Of a DNA stretch of 64,000 nucleotides, positions 11,471 through 22,451 are shown in pieces. Positions within the stretch are counted from its first letter, which is position 1. Each line of letters starts with the position of its first letter. The position numbers and the translations under genes are program-made. Under the pieces are notes generated by a model, which worked only from the letters and a program-made list of their open reading frames with translations, was not told the DNA's origin and did not search any database. The stretch covers positions 8,697,432 through 8,761,431 of the forward strand of contig OX392540.1 of assembly GCA_947623455.1 (NCBI GenBank), in the 5' to 3' direction. This DNA comes from Mimachlamys varia (lineage: Eukaryota > Mollusca > Bivalvia > Pectinida > Pectinidae).

Positions 11471-12520
11471 GTTGTTTCACAAGCAATTATTGAAAGTTCA
11501 GGATGAAATTTGTTATATGGAAACGTATGATAATGTTGAAAAACTAAAACAAAAAGTAATTACATCATGTTTATGAAAAACTTTTTTTTTTCATTTCTCC
11601 ATACTCATGATATTGTTGCTATTACTTCCAACAATCATGTATTGTACAAGATATGTACATCATTCAGTATATAATTCATTATTGTCAAATGACCTGTTCG
11701 GTCCCTAGTTGTGCTTGGTCTAATTTTTGGACTGCCCCAGGGGGAAAATATGGCCGTCAAAAAGCCATCTTGTATGTTGACTGAAAGTATATTATGGTTA
11801 TATTTGAAGAAATACAAGATGGATTTGGAATTTGGAACTGATCATAAAAACAAAACTGACATTAAGACCTTTCAGCTATTATCAATTTTCAAGGAAAATT
11901 CATTGAACGAAGATCAAGTACATAAATGAAAGTTAAAATTAGAAGGGAAAAGATCCATCTTTCTAAGAATGAATGAAAAACCGTCAATGGTGGGATCTCT
12001 TGTTTCTTATTAATTTGATATAAGCTTTCGATATGAGGAAATTAGAATATTTTCATTATCAAGTATCTGTTACATTCCGAAGTTAAACTCAAAAAGTGGT
12101 AAATATACATACGCATATCCAATAAATTATTAATACCTCGTTCGGGCCACCCCTAACTTTGCTAGCGAGCAACATAGTACACTACTCGCCTGAAAATATG
12201 ATAATCATATATATTAGCTTATTTTGTGTTGGAATAATATCCATTAACCAGATGTGCGTAAGAAAAGAGACTAGATGTAAAATATCTAAGAAAGGGAAAA
12301 CAGTAAACCCTAGCACACGTGTGCTTGTTTACAAACACCTCAGTTTTCATTTCAATATTTCCAGTGCAAGATCATGTGACCGATTCAGCCAAACAGCAGA
12401 CAATAAACCGAAAATTTCAATCCTGTATAATGTGTCCAAATTTATCAAAGTTGACGGTTACTGGCCATGCAAATCTCTTTATTTTGGGTTGATTTAAGCA
12501 ATAACTTTATCTGTTTTCAA
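11471..12520. other. No supported gene
   Basis: AT-rich sequence. Open frames at 11711-11929 and 12159-12497 are short, have biased low-complexity composition and no recognisable domain. Confidence 0.55.
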
Positions 12521-12740
12521 CCAAACAATCCTTTAAGATCCTTCGTGTGCGATTTTACTGGATAGGTTGATATTGATGAATAAAGCGTTATAAATAAATA
12601 TTTTGTCTAAACTTTGCCTCCCAATTTTCCCTGATCAACTTACTGTTTTATTAGATTTTAGTGTTAACACTCATTTTTAACTTTTGTCAATGTCTTTTAT
12701 GCAAAAATGTTTGGCCTTTTCCGTCCCCATCATTCATTCA
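12521..12740. repeat. Fragment of the ~460 bp dispersed repeat
   Basis: Contains GTGTGCGATTTTACTGGATA, ACTGTTTTATTAGATTTTAG and a TTTTGTCAATGTC block in the same order as the copies at 15.8-19 kb, then joins LINE-like coding sequence. Confidence 0.75.
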
Positions 12741-13071
12741 AAAAAACTATGTCCACTATTTCATTGAATGTAAATACTTCATACAATTTTGGAAAGTGAT
12801 ACTAGATATTTTAAGAAAAACAGGATTTGCGATCAATTTACGAAACTTACGATACCTGATTTTAGGGTACAAAATATATCAAACGAATACTGTAGAACTA
12901 AATATTTTGTTAACTTTAATTGTGTTTACGATATATAAAGCATACCATCAAAGTAAACAGAAACGGGAGAAAGTAAACATCATATCAATTCTTAAATATG
13001 CATTGCAGCATGTTATAACTATACGACGCAAACCATCAAATTTATTAAAAACATTTATTAGTAATATGTAA
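12741..13071 (+). pseudogene. LINE (non-LTR retrotransposon) ORF2 C-terminal remnant
   Basis: About 110 residues open to a TAA, rich in Ile/Leu/Lys. It opens with an H-x4-C pair (HYFIEC) followed by KYFIQFWKVILDIL and later LRYLILGYK and a Lys/Arg-rich end. This is the layout of the region after the reverse transcriptase in L1/Tx1-type LINEs, where a CCHC-like segment is followed by an FW motif and a helical tail. There is no upstream RT or endonuclease: the frame continues left only into the ~460 bp repeat. It is therefore a 5'-truncated remnant. The family assignment comes from overall pattern, not from a catalytic motif, so it is moderate. Confidence 0.5.
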
Positions 13072-13143
13072 ACTAAGGAGCAATCCTTAATTACTTTTGT
13101 TATTTGAAATGTCCTGTAATATGTAAGCCTGGAAGACGTCTCA

Positions 13144-13505
13144 GTCGGTAGGGACTGGCCCAACCACTTGGACTTCCGTGAGCTCCTGTTATTAAAACGG
13201 TTATTTTTTAGATTAAAAAACTGTTGAGGTATATAAACACTTGAAACAAATATTATGTCATATATTATATCAATGAATGGAAACGTAACTTCTATTTTTG
13301 GAAGAAGCCTCATTTTGTGGCACAAACACTGAAGATTGCTCTAGTTAGAAAATTACTTATGACTGAAAAAGTTCTTAATGGATAAAATATATACCTCAAC
13401 TATATGCATGTGGTATGAAAAAGTATTCCTTAAATATTGATTTGATAAGTAACGAATAGATATGACTGGAGGAAGTTTTGGTCGGTAGGGACTGGCCCAA
13501 CCACT
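13144..13505 (+). repeat. 25 bp motif present twice downstream of the LINE remnant
   Basis: The same 25 bases (GTCGGTAGGGACTGGCC followed by CAACCACT) occur at 13144-13168 and 13481-13505, in otherwise unlike AT-rich sequence. The second copy sits in a dyad (GGAGGAAGTTTTGGT against ACTAAAACCACCTC). Confidence 0.85.
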
Positions 13506-13584
13506 AAAACCACCTCTAGTCATACCTATATATATATTAAACGTCATTAATATTACTAAAGAAAGAACTAAATAACGCCATCAC

Positions 13585-13710
13585 TAACTAACACAGTGAG
13601 AGTGAAAGGGAATGTAAAAAATCCAGATAGAGTGTAAGAATGTTACAATGTTTGAAAGAGAATGACTGCTGTATATGAGTTGAGTGTGGATAATTGATTT
13701 TAAAACGAAA
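13585..13710. repeat. Dispersed repeat, homologue of the flanks of the 30.2-31 kb element
   Basis: Matches 30965-31100 in blocks (CAC..GTGAGAGTGAAAG(G/A)GAATG, then a GAGT(T)G..GGATAAT block). It lacks the 723 bp insertion and so acts as an approximate empty site for it. Confidence 0.6.
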
Positions 13711-14735
13711 ATCAGATAAATAATGATTAAATATAAGAAAATGAATGAAAAAGACAACAACAAAACAAACATGTACGATGATGAAATGGCTCGGTGCTAA
13801 GCACCAAATAATCTATGTATCATGATAAAATATTAGAGTAAAATACATGTATATGCACTTAATAACCACGCATGTACTAATAGATACTAACAGACTAATT
13901 TTTTTGTTTGATTTCTTGAAAGTGTACTTGGTAGAAAAGATGTGAAAAATGATAAAACTATATAACTATATACAATATATACATGAGCCAAAACTGAGTA
14001 CAAAAAAAAAAAAAAATAGAAAGTGATAGACATATGATGTAGGGTTAGAAGGCAGCTAGCTATAGTATACAAGGTAAATTGAAAAAAAAAGGGAAAAAGT
14101 TGTGCCTCTTGTTAGATTTTAGTGTTGCAGGGTTACCAACCTGTAATGAAGATTAATGGTAAGAGATTAACATTTTGGCCTCTCCGAAACTGGTGTCTAC
14201 ACATGAAAAGCTAGCTTTACAGGAAGTGAAATTCTAACAACAGCACATGAGGGAAAATAGCGAAAAATCTAAACAAACTACCTATGCTGAGATGCAGATA
14301 ATTCTACAACCAAGTAAGTAATCTTTAAGTTTAGAAAGATCTTAGGAAAAAAACTATTTGCAGGGGTCAATTTTTGGGTTAAAAGTAGTAGGTTTTTTTT
14401 TTGCCTTTTTAAGTTATTTTTGATGTGGTTACCATGGTTTTCACACTAGTAGCATACAAACAAAAAACGACTACATTTTAAGGAATGAAATTTATTTTTT
14501 AAACATTCATGAGGTCATAACAACATTAACTTATTATACCTCAATGGATAAAGGGAGATAACTCATTCTAACTCATAACTAAAAGAAATCTAGAATTCAT
14601 TCCACTTGGGAAATTGGACCAGAAAAGATGTCTCATTTATTTTCATGTTTTACTAAGAACATATCACTCACAGGATATCTTCTCGATACATTTAGACAAG
14701 ATTTCAGACTGTTTCACATCTGTTCAGTGTACGGT
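13711..14735. other. No supported gene; AT-rich with A-tracts
   Basis: Contains A-runs near 14002-14015 and 14080-14090 and short open frames without domain features. Confidence 0.55.
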
Positions 14736-15880
14736 ATCCATGGAAACCCTAGTATTTATTGAAAAATAAGTTAAATATCTGTTTTCAATCAAATTGTGCT
14801 CTTTTATATATATTTTTTTCATTTTAATCAGTCATATATTCAGTATGCAATATATTATTCTATCGTTCTACACAGTGATATGTGGGGATGTCAACAATGG
14901 CTAGATGAGAGGGAACGGTTCAAGTCTTCAACTCAAGATTACGAGCAAATAAAGTATTGTCACGACCACACTATATCGACACATGGTCGGACACCGACAG
15001 CGACGGCAACAGTAAAGAAACAGAATTGGAAGGTAGGCCTTTAGTACCAGTACAACTGGCCATGTTTTCTCAAAATGGAGAGAGAGTCGGCGAGTGGTAG
15101 AAGTATCTGTGTTGGCAGAACGTTTGCACAAGAGCTGTGCCTGGTGTCATTATATATGCACTATTATGTTGTTGAAATATAACACAGAACGCTGGTAGTT
15201 GTTATGTTCTAAAATGTTTTAGGTTTGTACGCATTCACAGTATGTATGTTATGTAAAAATACTCCCCACTATAAAAACTTCTTAATAGCATCAAGGGAGA
15301 CAACCTACCCTAGACACAATTTTAAATCTAGTTTTCAATAAGTAGCATAAAAAGCTTGTCTGTGATATTTTTATTCAATTTTTTGCTTGTGCTTTATGTA
15401 ACTATATCGTATGTAAATAATTTGACTGAATACTGAAATTTGTCCGCTAGATATAAAAATAACACACTTTGTAACAATCGTTTTGTCCATTTTTCCACAA
15501 ATAAAATATTTCTAAGGTAGCTATTGATTTCTTTTTTTATTTTATTGTATGTTTGTGATTTTCAAAAACATTCACGAGAAGAAAAATAGAAAAAAACATT
15601 AAATTTTGAGAAAAATCATTTTTTTGGTGTTTTTTACCAAAAATGACACAAGTCATAGGAATGCTTAGATTTTCACAAAATCATCTCTGCCTGGTAGCAT
15701 AATCAACATATGAAAGTTTTAAGGAAATCTAGCGGATAATTGCGAAAGGGTCGAGCCTCCTTAAACACAGTTATTACAGTATATATATGGTACATACATG
15801 TACATGTAATTGTAAGTAGATTCTAATCCATCATTGGCAAGACAACCAATAATCCTTTAAGGTAGTTGGTGTGCGATTTT
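14736..15880. repeat. Repeat host of element X (filled site)
   Basis: 14736-14860 (from TCCATGGAAACCCTAGTATT) and 15761-15880 (AAACACAGTTATTACAG onward) are contiguous in the second copy at 19755-19995. The intervening 14861-15760 is therefore an insertion. Confidence 0.85.
14861..15760. mobile_element. Element X, ~900 bp unclassified insertion
   Basis: Bounded by comparison with the empty site near 19880-19895. Its right end reads GGGTCGAGCCTCC then TTAA. A partial inverted copy lies at 16754-17436. A 63-codon stop-to-stop frame at 14909-15097 reads through an acidic stretch (TWSDTDSDGNSKETELE) to GERVGEW; the same piece is mostly absent from the other copy. No transposase or TIR is recognised. 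Confidence 0.7.
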
Positions 15881-16753
15881 ACTGGATAGGTTGAAATTGA
15901 ATAAAAGTATTAAAAATCATTATTCTGTCTGAACATTGCCTTTATTCTAGGTTAAAGCTTCGGTCTAAATGAGAGCTCTGCTGAAATAAATCATTTTTAT
16001 CGCTATTCGTATTCCTTACACTCCCATTAGTTTTAAACTGGTGTCAACGTCCCTTGTGTGAAAACGTTTGTATGAACTATATTTTCCCTATTATCCATTC
16101 AATTGAAATTTTTTTTCATCCCCACATAGCTTCTTCCGTATTGATCTTCTGTGTTAAAAATATCTTCAATATTGTACATTTTGATATTCATGATAAATTT
16201 TTGATCATCTTTATCAGTGCAAATTCATTGAAACTTCTCTAAAACATGTATGGCAAATGAATATTTCCCTCAATTTATGTAAAATGTTGGTCTTCTGACC
16301 AGGTTTTACAATCTGTTTTCAACCAAACAATCCTTTAAGATCGTTGGTGTGCGATTTTACTGGATAGGTTGATATTGAATAAAAGTGTTAAAAATCATTA
16401 TTTTGTCTGAACATTGCCTCTCAATTTTCCCACAACATACTGTTTTATTAGATTTTAGTGTTGACACTCTCGTTAAGTTTGTAACTTTTGTCAATGTCTC
16501 TTGTGTAAAAACGTTTGTATGGCCTATTCCATCATTCATTCAAATCTTATCGTTTTTAAACCAGAAATAGCTTCATCCGAATGGATCTTATGTGTAAAAA
16601 ATATCTTCAGTATTGTAAATTTTAATATTCATATTAAGAATTCTTATAATAAATTTCTAAAACATGTATGGCAATTTGAATATTTCCCTGATGTGAAATG
16701 TTGTTCTTCTGACTGGGTTTCACAATCTGTTTTCAACCATTATAATCCTTTAA
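15845..16753. repeat. Two tandem copies of a ~460 bp repeat
   Basis: Each copy runs AATCCTTTAAG - GGTGTGCGATTTTACTGGAT - TTTTGTCTGAACATTGCC - CATTAG..GTCAA(C/T)GTC - TTCATCCGAATGGATC-like - AAAACATGTATGGCAA - TATTTCCCT - CTGTTTTCAACCA. Starts near 15847 and 16316. The second copy is broken at AATCCTTTAA by the inverted element X copy. Confidence 0.85.
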
Positions 16754-17436
16754 GGAGGCTCGACCCTTTCGCAATTAACCGCTAGATTTCCCTAAAACTT
16801 TCATATGTTGACTATGCTACCAGGTAGAGATGATTTTGTGAAAATCTAAGCATTCCTATCACTTATTTCATTTTTGGTAAAAAACACCAAAAAAATGATT
16901 TTTCCCAAAATTTAATGTTTTTTCTATTTTTTTTTTCTTGTGAATGTTGTTGAAAATCACAAACATACAATAAAATAAAAAAAGAAATCAATAGCTACCT
17001 CAAAAATATTTAATTTGTGAAAAAATGGACAAAACGATTGTTACAAAGTGTGTTATTTTTATATCTAGCGGACAAATTTCAGTATTCACAGTCAAATGAT
17101 AGTTACATAAAGCACAAGCAAAAAATTGAATCAAATATCACAGACAAGCTTTTTATGCTACTTATTAAAACTTAATTGTAAAACTGTGTCTAGGGTAGGT
17201 TGTCTCCCTTGATGCTATTAAGAAGTTTTTATAGTGGGTAGTATTTTTACTGTGAATATGTGTACAAGCCTAAATCATTTTAGAACATAACAACTACCGG
17301 CGTTCTGTGTTATATTTCAACAACATGATAGTGCATATATAATGACACAGGCACAGCCCTTGTGCAAACGTTCTGCCAACACGGATTATTCTATCACTCA
17401 CCGACTCTCTCTCCAGTTTGAGAAAACATGGCCAGT
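16754..17436. mobile_element. Element X, second copy, inverted and truncated
   Basis: Reverse complement of about 15055-15760, starting GGAGGCTCGACCC directly after TTTAA and ending AAAACATGGCCAGT. With the first copy it forms an inverted repeat with arms near 700 bp and a spacer of about 990 bp. Confidence 0.88.
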
Positions 17437-17451
17437 GGTACATTTGCTTTG

Positions 17452-18060
17452 AAGTCCACTTTTCACAGTGTTATAATTATCCAATTGAATTGAAAGTTGG
17501 TCACATTGTTCAAACCATCATACTTAATACCTTACCTCAATTTAAATGAAATTGTGTAACATGTTTTGGTGTTTTGGGGCAAAAACATGGGAATTTTGAG
17601 AATTTGCGTTAAAGTCCACTTTTTATAGTGTCACTGATATCATTCATTTGAAACTTACAGTAGTTACTGATATGATCATACTGAACAAACGTAATGAGAT
17701 TTGGAGGAAATTTATTTGCAGGTTCTGCTGTTTTGGGGCAAAACATTGGACTTTTTGAGAATTTGCGTTAAAGTCCACTTTTTATAGTGTGAATGATATC
17801 GGATTCAATTAAAACTTAGGGTAGTTACTAATATTATCATACTGAAGACCTTACTGAAATTTGGAGGAAATATTGGGGTAAAAACATGTGAATTTTGAGA
17901 ATCTACGTTAGCATCCACTATTTATAGTGTTATTGATATGTAATTAAATTGAAACTTGGCTATGTTACAGATATAATCTTGCTGTATGTATTTTGTCATA
18001 CTAATTTTTACTTTGGGACTTAAACATTATCGGCAAAGTGGGAAAGGCGAGATATATAAT
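17452..18060. repeat. Four degenerate copies of a ~158 bp tandem repeat
   Basis: AAAGTCCACTTTTTATAGTG and variants recur at about 17452, 17612, 17771 and 17912. Each is followed by a GATAT block, a GAAACTTA/GG block, GAGATTTGGAGGAAAT and TTTTGGGGCAAAA. Confidence 0.88.
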
Positions 18061-18061
18061 T

Positions 18062-18300
18062 ACGCGTAATTCTTGTATCCGAATGGATCGTCTGTGTTAA
18101 AAATATCTTCAATATTTCATGAATTTGAAATTTTTAAAAAATGTATGGCAATTGAATATTTCCCTCATTTGAAGAACGCGTAATTCTTGTATCCGAATGG
18201 ATCGTCTGTGTTAAAAATATCTTCAATATTTCATGAATTCGAAATTTTTAAAAAATGTATGGCAATTGAATATTTCCCTCATTTAAAAGAAAAATGCTGG
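18062..18300. repeat. 115 bp direct duplication (part of the ~460 bp repeat)
   Basis: GCGTAATTCTTGTATCCGAA starts at 18063 and again at 18178; the following ~110 bp match almost exactly. The content matches the right half of the ~460 bp repeat. Confidence 0.9.
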
Positions 18301-19020
18301 TCTTTTTTTACCGGGTTTTACAATTTGTTTTCAACCAATAATCCTTTAAGGTCGTTGGTGTGCGATTTTACTGGATAGGTTGATGTTGAATAAAAGCGTT
18401 TAAGATCATTATTTTGTCTGAACATTACCTCTCAGTTTTCCCACAACATACTGTTTTATTAGATTTTAGTGTTAACACTCTCATTAGTTTTTAACTTTTG
18501 TCAATGTCTCTTGTGTAAAAACGTTTGTAGACCTATTCCATCATTCATTCAAATCTTATCGTTTTTAAATCAGAAATAGCTTCATCCGAATGGATCTTCC
18601 GTGTTAAAAATATCTTCAATATTGTAAATTTTGATATTCATGTTAAATTTCTGATCATCTTTATCAGTGCAAATTCATTGAAGCTTTCTAAAACATGTAT
18701 GGCAAATGACTATTTCCCTCAATTTATGTAAAATGTTGGTCTTCTGACCAGGTTTTACAATTTGTTTTCAACCAAACAATCCTTTAAGATCGTTGGTGTG
18801 CGATTTTACAGGATAGGTTGATGTTGAATAAAAGTATTAAAAATTATTATTTTGTCTGAACATTGCCTCTCAATTTCCCCACAACAATCTGTTATATTGG
18901 ATTTCAGTGTAAACACTCTCATTAAGTTTTAAACCTTTGTCAATGTCTCTTATGTCTTATACGCTAGTATGGTCTAGATCTATTCCTGCCCAATCACAAA
19001 TTCAAATGAAAGTCACATGA
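18301..19020. repeat. Further ~460 bp repeat copies
   Basis: One full copy (about 18309-18764) and a partial one (18765-19020), in the same block order as 15.8-16.75 kb. Confidence 0.82.
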
Positions 19021-19051
19021 AATAAGAAATTATATTTTATAAACACCACTA

Positions 19052-19505
19052 CCGTATTTTACCGGGAATAAGCCCCCTCTCACGAATAAGCCCCCTCCCC
19101 ACTTTGGCAAAGGTTCTTGGAACAGGGTGGGGAGCCTGGGAATAAGCCCCCACCCTAAATTTTGTCTTTCTCTCAATAAAAAGCATGTTATTTTCTTATA
19201 ATTTAGTGTCTGAACATAAAATTTATCTGTGTGCAAAATAAAATATCTTTAAGGCTAAATTTGAAATAAATCATTGTTTAGCTGGTGTTGAGAACACCAT
19301 ACTTTCATGTTTGAACTGGTTGTGCATTTTGCAAGCTTTGAAGAAAAAACGAAATATTAGTGTTTTTTGGAAGACTTTCATCCATAAATACATGTCTCTT
19401 GCTCTTAATGCTTCCAGACTCAATGCAGATAAGTTGGTTTGTTGTTTTTGTATGATTCATGCATTGGTTTTGTATTAATTTTACCTTGTTTACTCAAATC
19501 TCTTA
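19052..19505. mobile_element. Truncated second copy of the TA-target transposon
   Basis: The left end CCGTATTTTACCGGGAATAA is preceded by TA (19050-19051). The body matches 7755-8450 with an internal deletion of about 240 bp (after GAAATATTAG) and stops at a TTAA where a different terminus begins. No right end follows. Confidence 0.88.
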
Positions 19506-19754
19506 ACTCTTTCCGTACTCATGACGCCTTGAGAGGTCATAAAAAAGTGCTCCCGTATCCTTCATGACGCCTTGAGACGTCAAGAAAAACGTGTGTTTAA
19601 CTCGCTCGTTTGGCGTGTTTGTACGAAGGAGAAATAATAAATATCAAAAAGATAATCAAAACATTCAATATTACTTATAACAAGCGCAACTATTTGTTAT
19701 AATAGTCGTTTTCACAGAAAACGGCAGGTTTTTATCGAGTACAGTCCAAGTTGT
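19503..19754. mobile_element. Candidate piggyBac-like terminus at a TTAA
   Basis: TTAA (19503-19506) is followed by CTCTTTCCGTACTCATGACG and a repeated motif CATGACGCCTTGAGA(G/C)GTCA. TTAA followed by a C-pyrimidine-CTTT end is typical of piggyBac-type elements. The TTAA is the one present in the intact TA element (TTTCTTAAGC near 8431). The other end is not found, and no transposase is seen. Confidence 0.45.
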
Positions 19755-19995
19755 TTTATCCATGGAAACCCTAGTATTTATTGAAAAATAAGTAAAATAT
19801 CTGTTTTCAATCAAATTGTGCTCTTTTATATATATTTTTTTCAGTTTAATCAGTCATATATTCAGTATTCAATATATTATTCAATTAAACACAGTTATTA
19901 CAGTATATATGTGGTAAATACATGTAATTGTAAGTAGATTCTAATCCATCATTGGCAAGACAACCAATAATCCTTTAAGGTCGTTGGTGTGCGAA
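19755..19995. repeat. Repeat copy holding the empty site of element X
   Basis: Matches 14736-14860 and then directly 15761-15880, with ATTATTCAATTAAACACAG at the join. Confidence 0.88.
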
Positions 19996-20229
19996 TCAGC
20001 CTAATGACTGTTTTAGTAAAGTCAATGATGTCTTTTATCAATTTCCATAATTACAGATGAAGAAAAACATTTTTTAATGGAATTTTGATTTTTACAATTT
20101 TTGGCAATCACTCTCATTTCTAAGCTTGGGGAAGCTAATAAAGAATGCTTATGGTGGCATTTATCTGATTCTTCACATTTTCTGGCATTTTCATGGTGTT
20201 AATCGGCTACGTGAAGTGTTTGTTGCCAG

Positions 20230-20900
20230 ATTGTTGTGATGATGCAGGTTTCCTGGTGGCCATTTTGATATCAGTAAGTATTGATGATGTCATAGATACC
20301 CAATGATGACGTCACAGTAACTATGACGTCACAGTAACTATGACGTCATCATATAAGGCAAAAACATCACATTGTCCCTAAACGTTTTTGTTTTTCACAT
20401 GCGTATGATCTCAAATCATCCTGTTTCACCCATAATGAAATTTTATTCATGAAAACTACACATTTATTGAAGTTTCCATTTTTCAGATTATCTCCCTTTG
20501 TTGATATTTTGAGAGCAGAATTGGTTAAAATTCATCTGTCAGGGAAATTCATTTTACTCTGTAACCGTTCAAGGGAGAAGGGAAACCGATACCCCATTTT
20601 GGGAAAGATAAAGTGATGTTTAACCAGTGCCCAAATTCAATTTTGAAGAAAAAAGAACTTTTCATACTTGATTCATATTAACATTGATTCATTTTACAGC
20701 TTAAAACTTGGAAAAATATTCTTAATCCTGGTAGCCATTTTGATATCAGTAAGTATTGATGATATCATAGATACCCATTGACTATGACGTCGTCATATAA
20801 GACAAAAACATTAAAATTCATCAGTCAGGCAATTCATTTTACTCTGTAACCGTTCAAGGGAGAAAGGAAACACCATTTTCAAGACAACTAAAGGGTTTTA
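20230..20900. repeat. Two diverged direct copies of a ~480 bp segment
   Basis: GCCATTTTGATATCAGTAAG - TATTGATGATRTCATAGATA - CATATAAG(G/A)CAAAAACAT recurs at about 20260 and 20740. CTGTAACCGTTCAAGGGAGA recurs at about 20560 and 20845. Confidence 0.85.
20308..20349. promoter_or_regulatory. Three regularly spaced palindromic TGACGTCA (CRE-type) sites
   Basis: TGACGTCA occurs at 20308-20315, 20325-20332 and 20342-20349, exactly 17 bp apart, as part of a CAGTAACTA spacer repeat. The sequence is the canonical CREB/ATF site; function here is unknown, and the diverged copy near 20786 has only TGACGTCG. Confidence 0.5.
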
Positions 20901-20984
20901 TTTCAATTTTGGGAAAGTGTATTGACAACATACATTTTACTTCTTATATTTAGAAAGTCTCTTCATTAAGGAGTCTATCCAAAC

Positions 20985-21190
20985 TTCTGGAAAACAGCTT
21001 TAGTAATGTCTATATATGCCTATAGCTTTATTAAGCACTGAAGGTAAAGTTTTTGAACAAGTAATTACCATATATCTTCAAAAGTATTTACTTGATAACT
21101 CATTAAATAGCAATCTGGATTCCAGCCAGGTCACTCTGCAGTGCATCAATTAATTGAAATTTATGGTAATATTTGTGGAAAGAGTTATTA
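20985..21190 (+). pseudogene. LINE reverse transcriptase fragment, N-terminal side (broken)
   Basis: One frame gives GKVFEQVITIYLQKYLLDNS; after a one-base frame shift the next reads QSGFQPGHSAVHQLIEIYGN. These match the start of the RT domain of CR1/jockey-type LINEs, which has a YRPISLL..GK.FE block followed by a QSGF.PGHS block. The fragment stops near 21190. The C-terminal continuation of the same domain appears at 22452-22778, after about 1.26 kb of other sequence including a Helentron-type element. A frame shift and loss of the surrounding ORF make it a pseudogene. Confidence 0.75.
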
Positions 21191-21545
21191 TGACCGACCT
21201 AAACTATGCGCTTGCACGAGCTAAAAATACATTTAAAATATCATGAGACCTTTTAAAAATCTTCCAGTACTAAAATAGATTTATTTATATATTGAATCTT
21301 GTTGAAATTTTTGAATTTCAACGTTTTACTTCGAACAAATATTCTTGAAAATTAAAAAAAAATTGAATCATAGAAAACATGATAGAAAAATATTTCATAA
21401 GTCATAAAAACAACAAGATCTGCATACCTTTTGGCTGCTGCTCAACCACCAGAGCCAATCAGACTACATGAGTTTGGTTGATACCGAATTAAAATATTTC
21501 ATCAACAATGTTTTTTTCCATTTTCTGATTTCAGAGGACTACTTT
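21191..21545. other. No supported gene
   Basis: AT-rich filler between the two RT fragments; nothing recognised. Confidence 0.5.
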
Positions 21546-22153
21546 TTATATGATGGGACGTATTATGGTATTATGGTTTGGCGTTGTCCGTCCGTCGTAA
21601 ACTTTTGTTTGTCCGGAGATCTACAGTTTTCAACCGATTTCTTTCAAACTTGCTAGGCTTCACCACCATAACATGAAGTTGTGTTTTCCTGAATATTCAC
21701 TAGAGCTTTGGGACGCAATTTCGGGCATTATTAATTAGAAAATGTCAGAACCTTTTTGTGTTTAATTCCTCTAAAATTTGGTATTGTTATGTTGAGTTAT
21801 TTCAACTTTTCGCGTAACAGCATTGCATAATTGCAATTGCAAAATATAGGCTTTATGTAGAAAAAGCATTTCTGTTGTAAACTGTTGTTTGTCTGGAGAT
21901 TGTCTTCTACAGGTTTCAATCGATATCTTTCAAACTTGCTAGGTTTAATCATTATGACATGAAGTTGTGTTTTCCTGAATGACAATTTAATTCAACAATA
22001 TTTACTAGAGTTATGGCTCTTTAGGACTTTATATCTAATGCAGTTTTCAAATATTATGTAGAAAGTGTCAGAACTTTCTTTGTGTTTCCATACCATTATA
22101 CTTCCGATAGGGTACGACGGGCGTATCATGCCTCCGCTTGAGGTGCTCTTGTT
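21546..22153 (+). mobile_element. Helentron-type non-autonomous element, family 2
   Basis: Starts near GATGGGACGTATTATGGTAT with a short CCGTCCGTC block. It contains two partial monomers (GTCCGGAGATCT at about 21612, CTGGAGATTGTC at about 21893) and ends in a stem-loop CCTC-CGCTT-GAGG followed by TGCTCTTGTT at 22153. The terminal stem-loop plus CTCTTGTT resembles the 3' ends of the larger elements in this window. It is the solo version of the non-SINE part of the array at 1-5210. Confidence 0.7.
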
Positions 22154-22451
22154 AAGAATAAGATTTAAGTAGTCTGTTGGTACATAAACAAAATAAGACT
22201 TTATAAAAGTTAGTCCTCAGATGTGCTCTGTCAAAAACGGATTTTAATCTGGTAAAAAAAACCCTTGAAAGTTGCATATAGCATGATAATGGAACTTTAC
22301 GGTCATTAAAGGAAGTAGTCAATGCTATGAACGAACTCATCGAACTCGCAAATAAGAACATGAAAAATTTAGAAATATATTTTTCGATTTTGAAGACGGT
22401 CACCTTTAGGTCGAAACGGGCCAAAATGCACCATACCTCTTTAGAAATCAT
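22154..22451. other. No supported gene
   Basis: No domain recognised. An open frame on the minus strand (22152-22460) is not gene-like. Confidence 0.45.
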
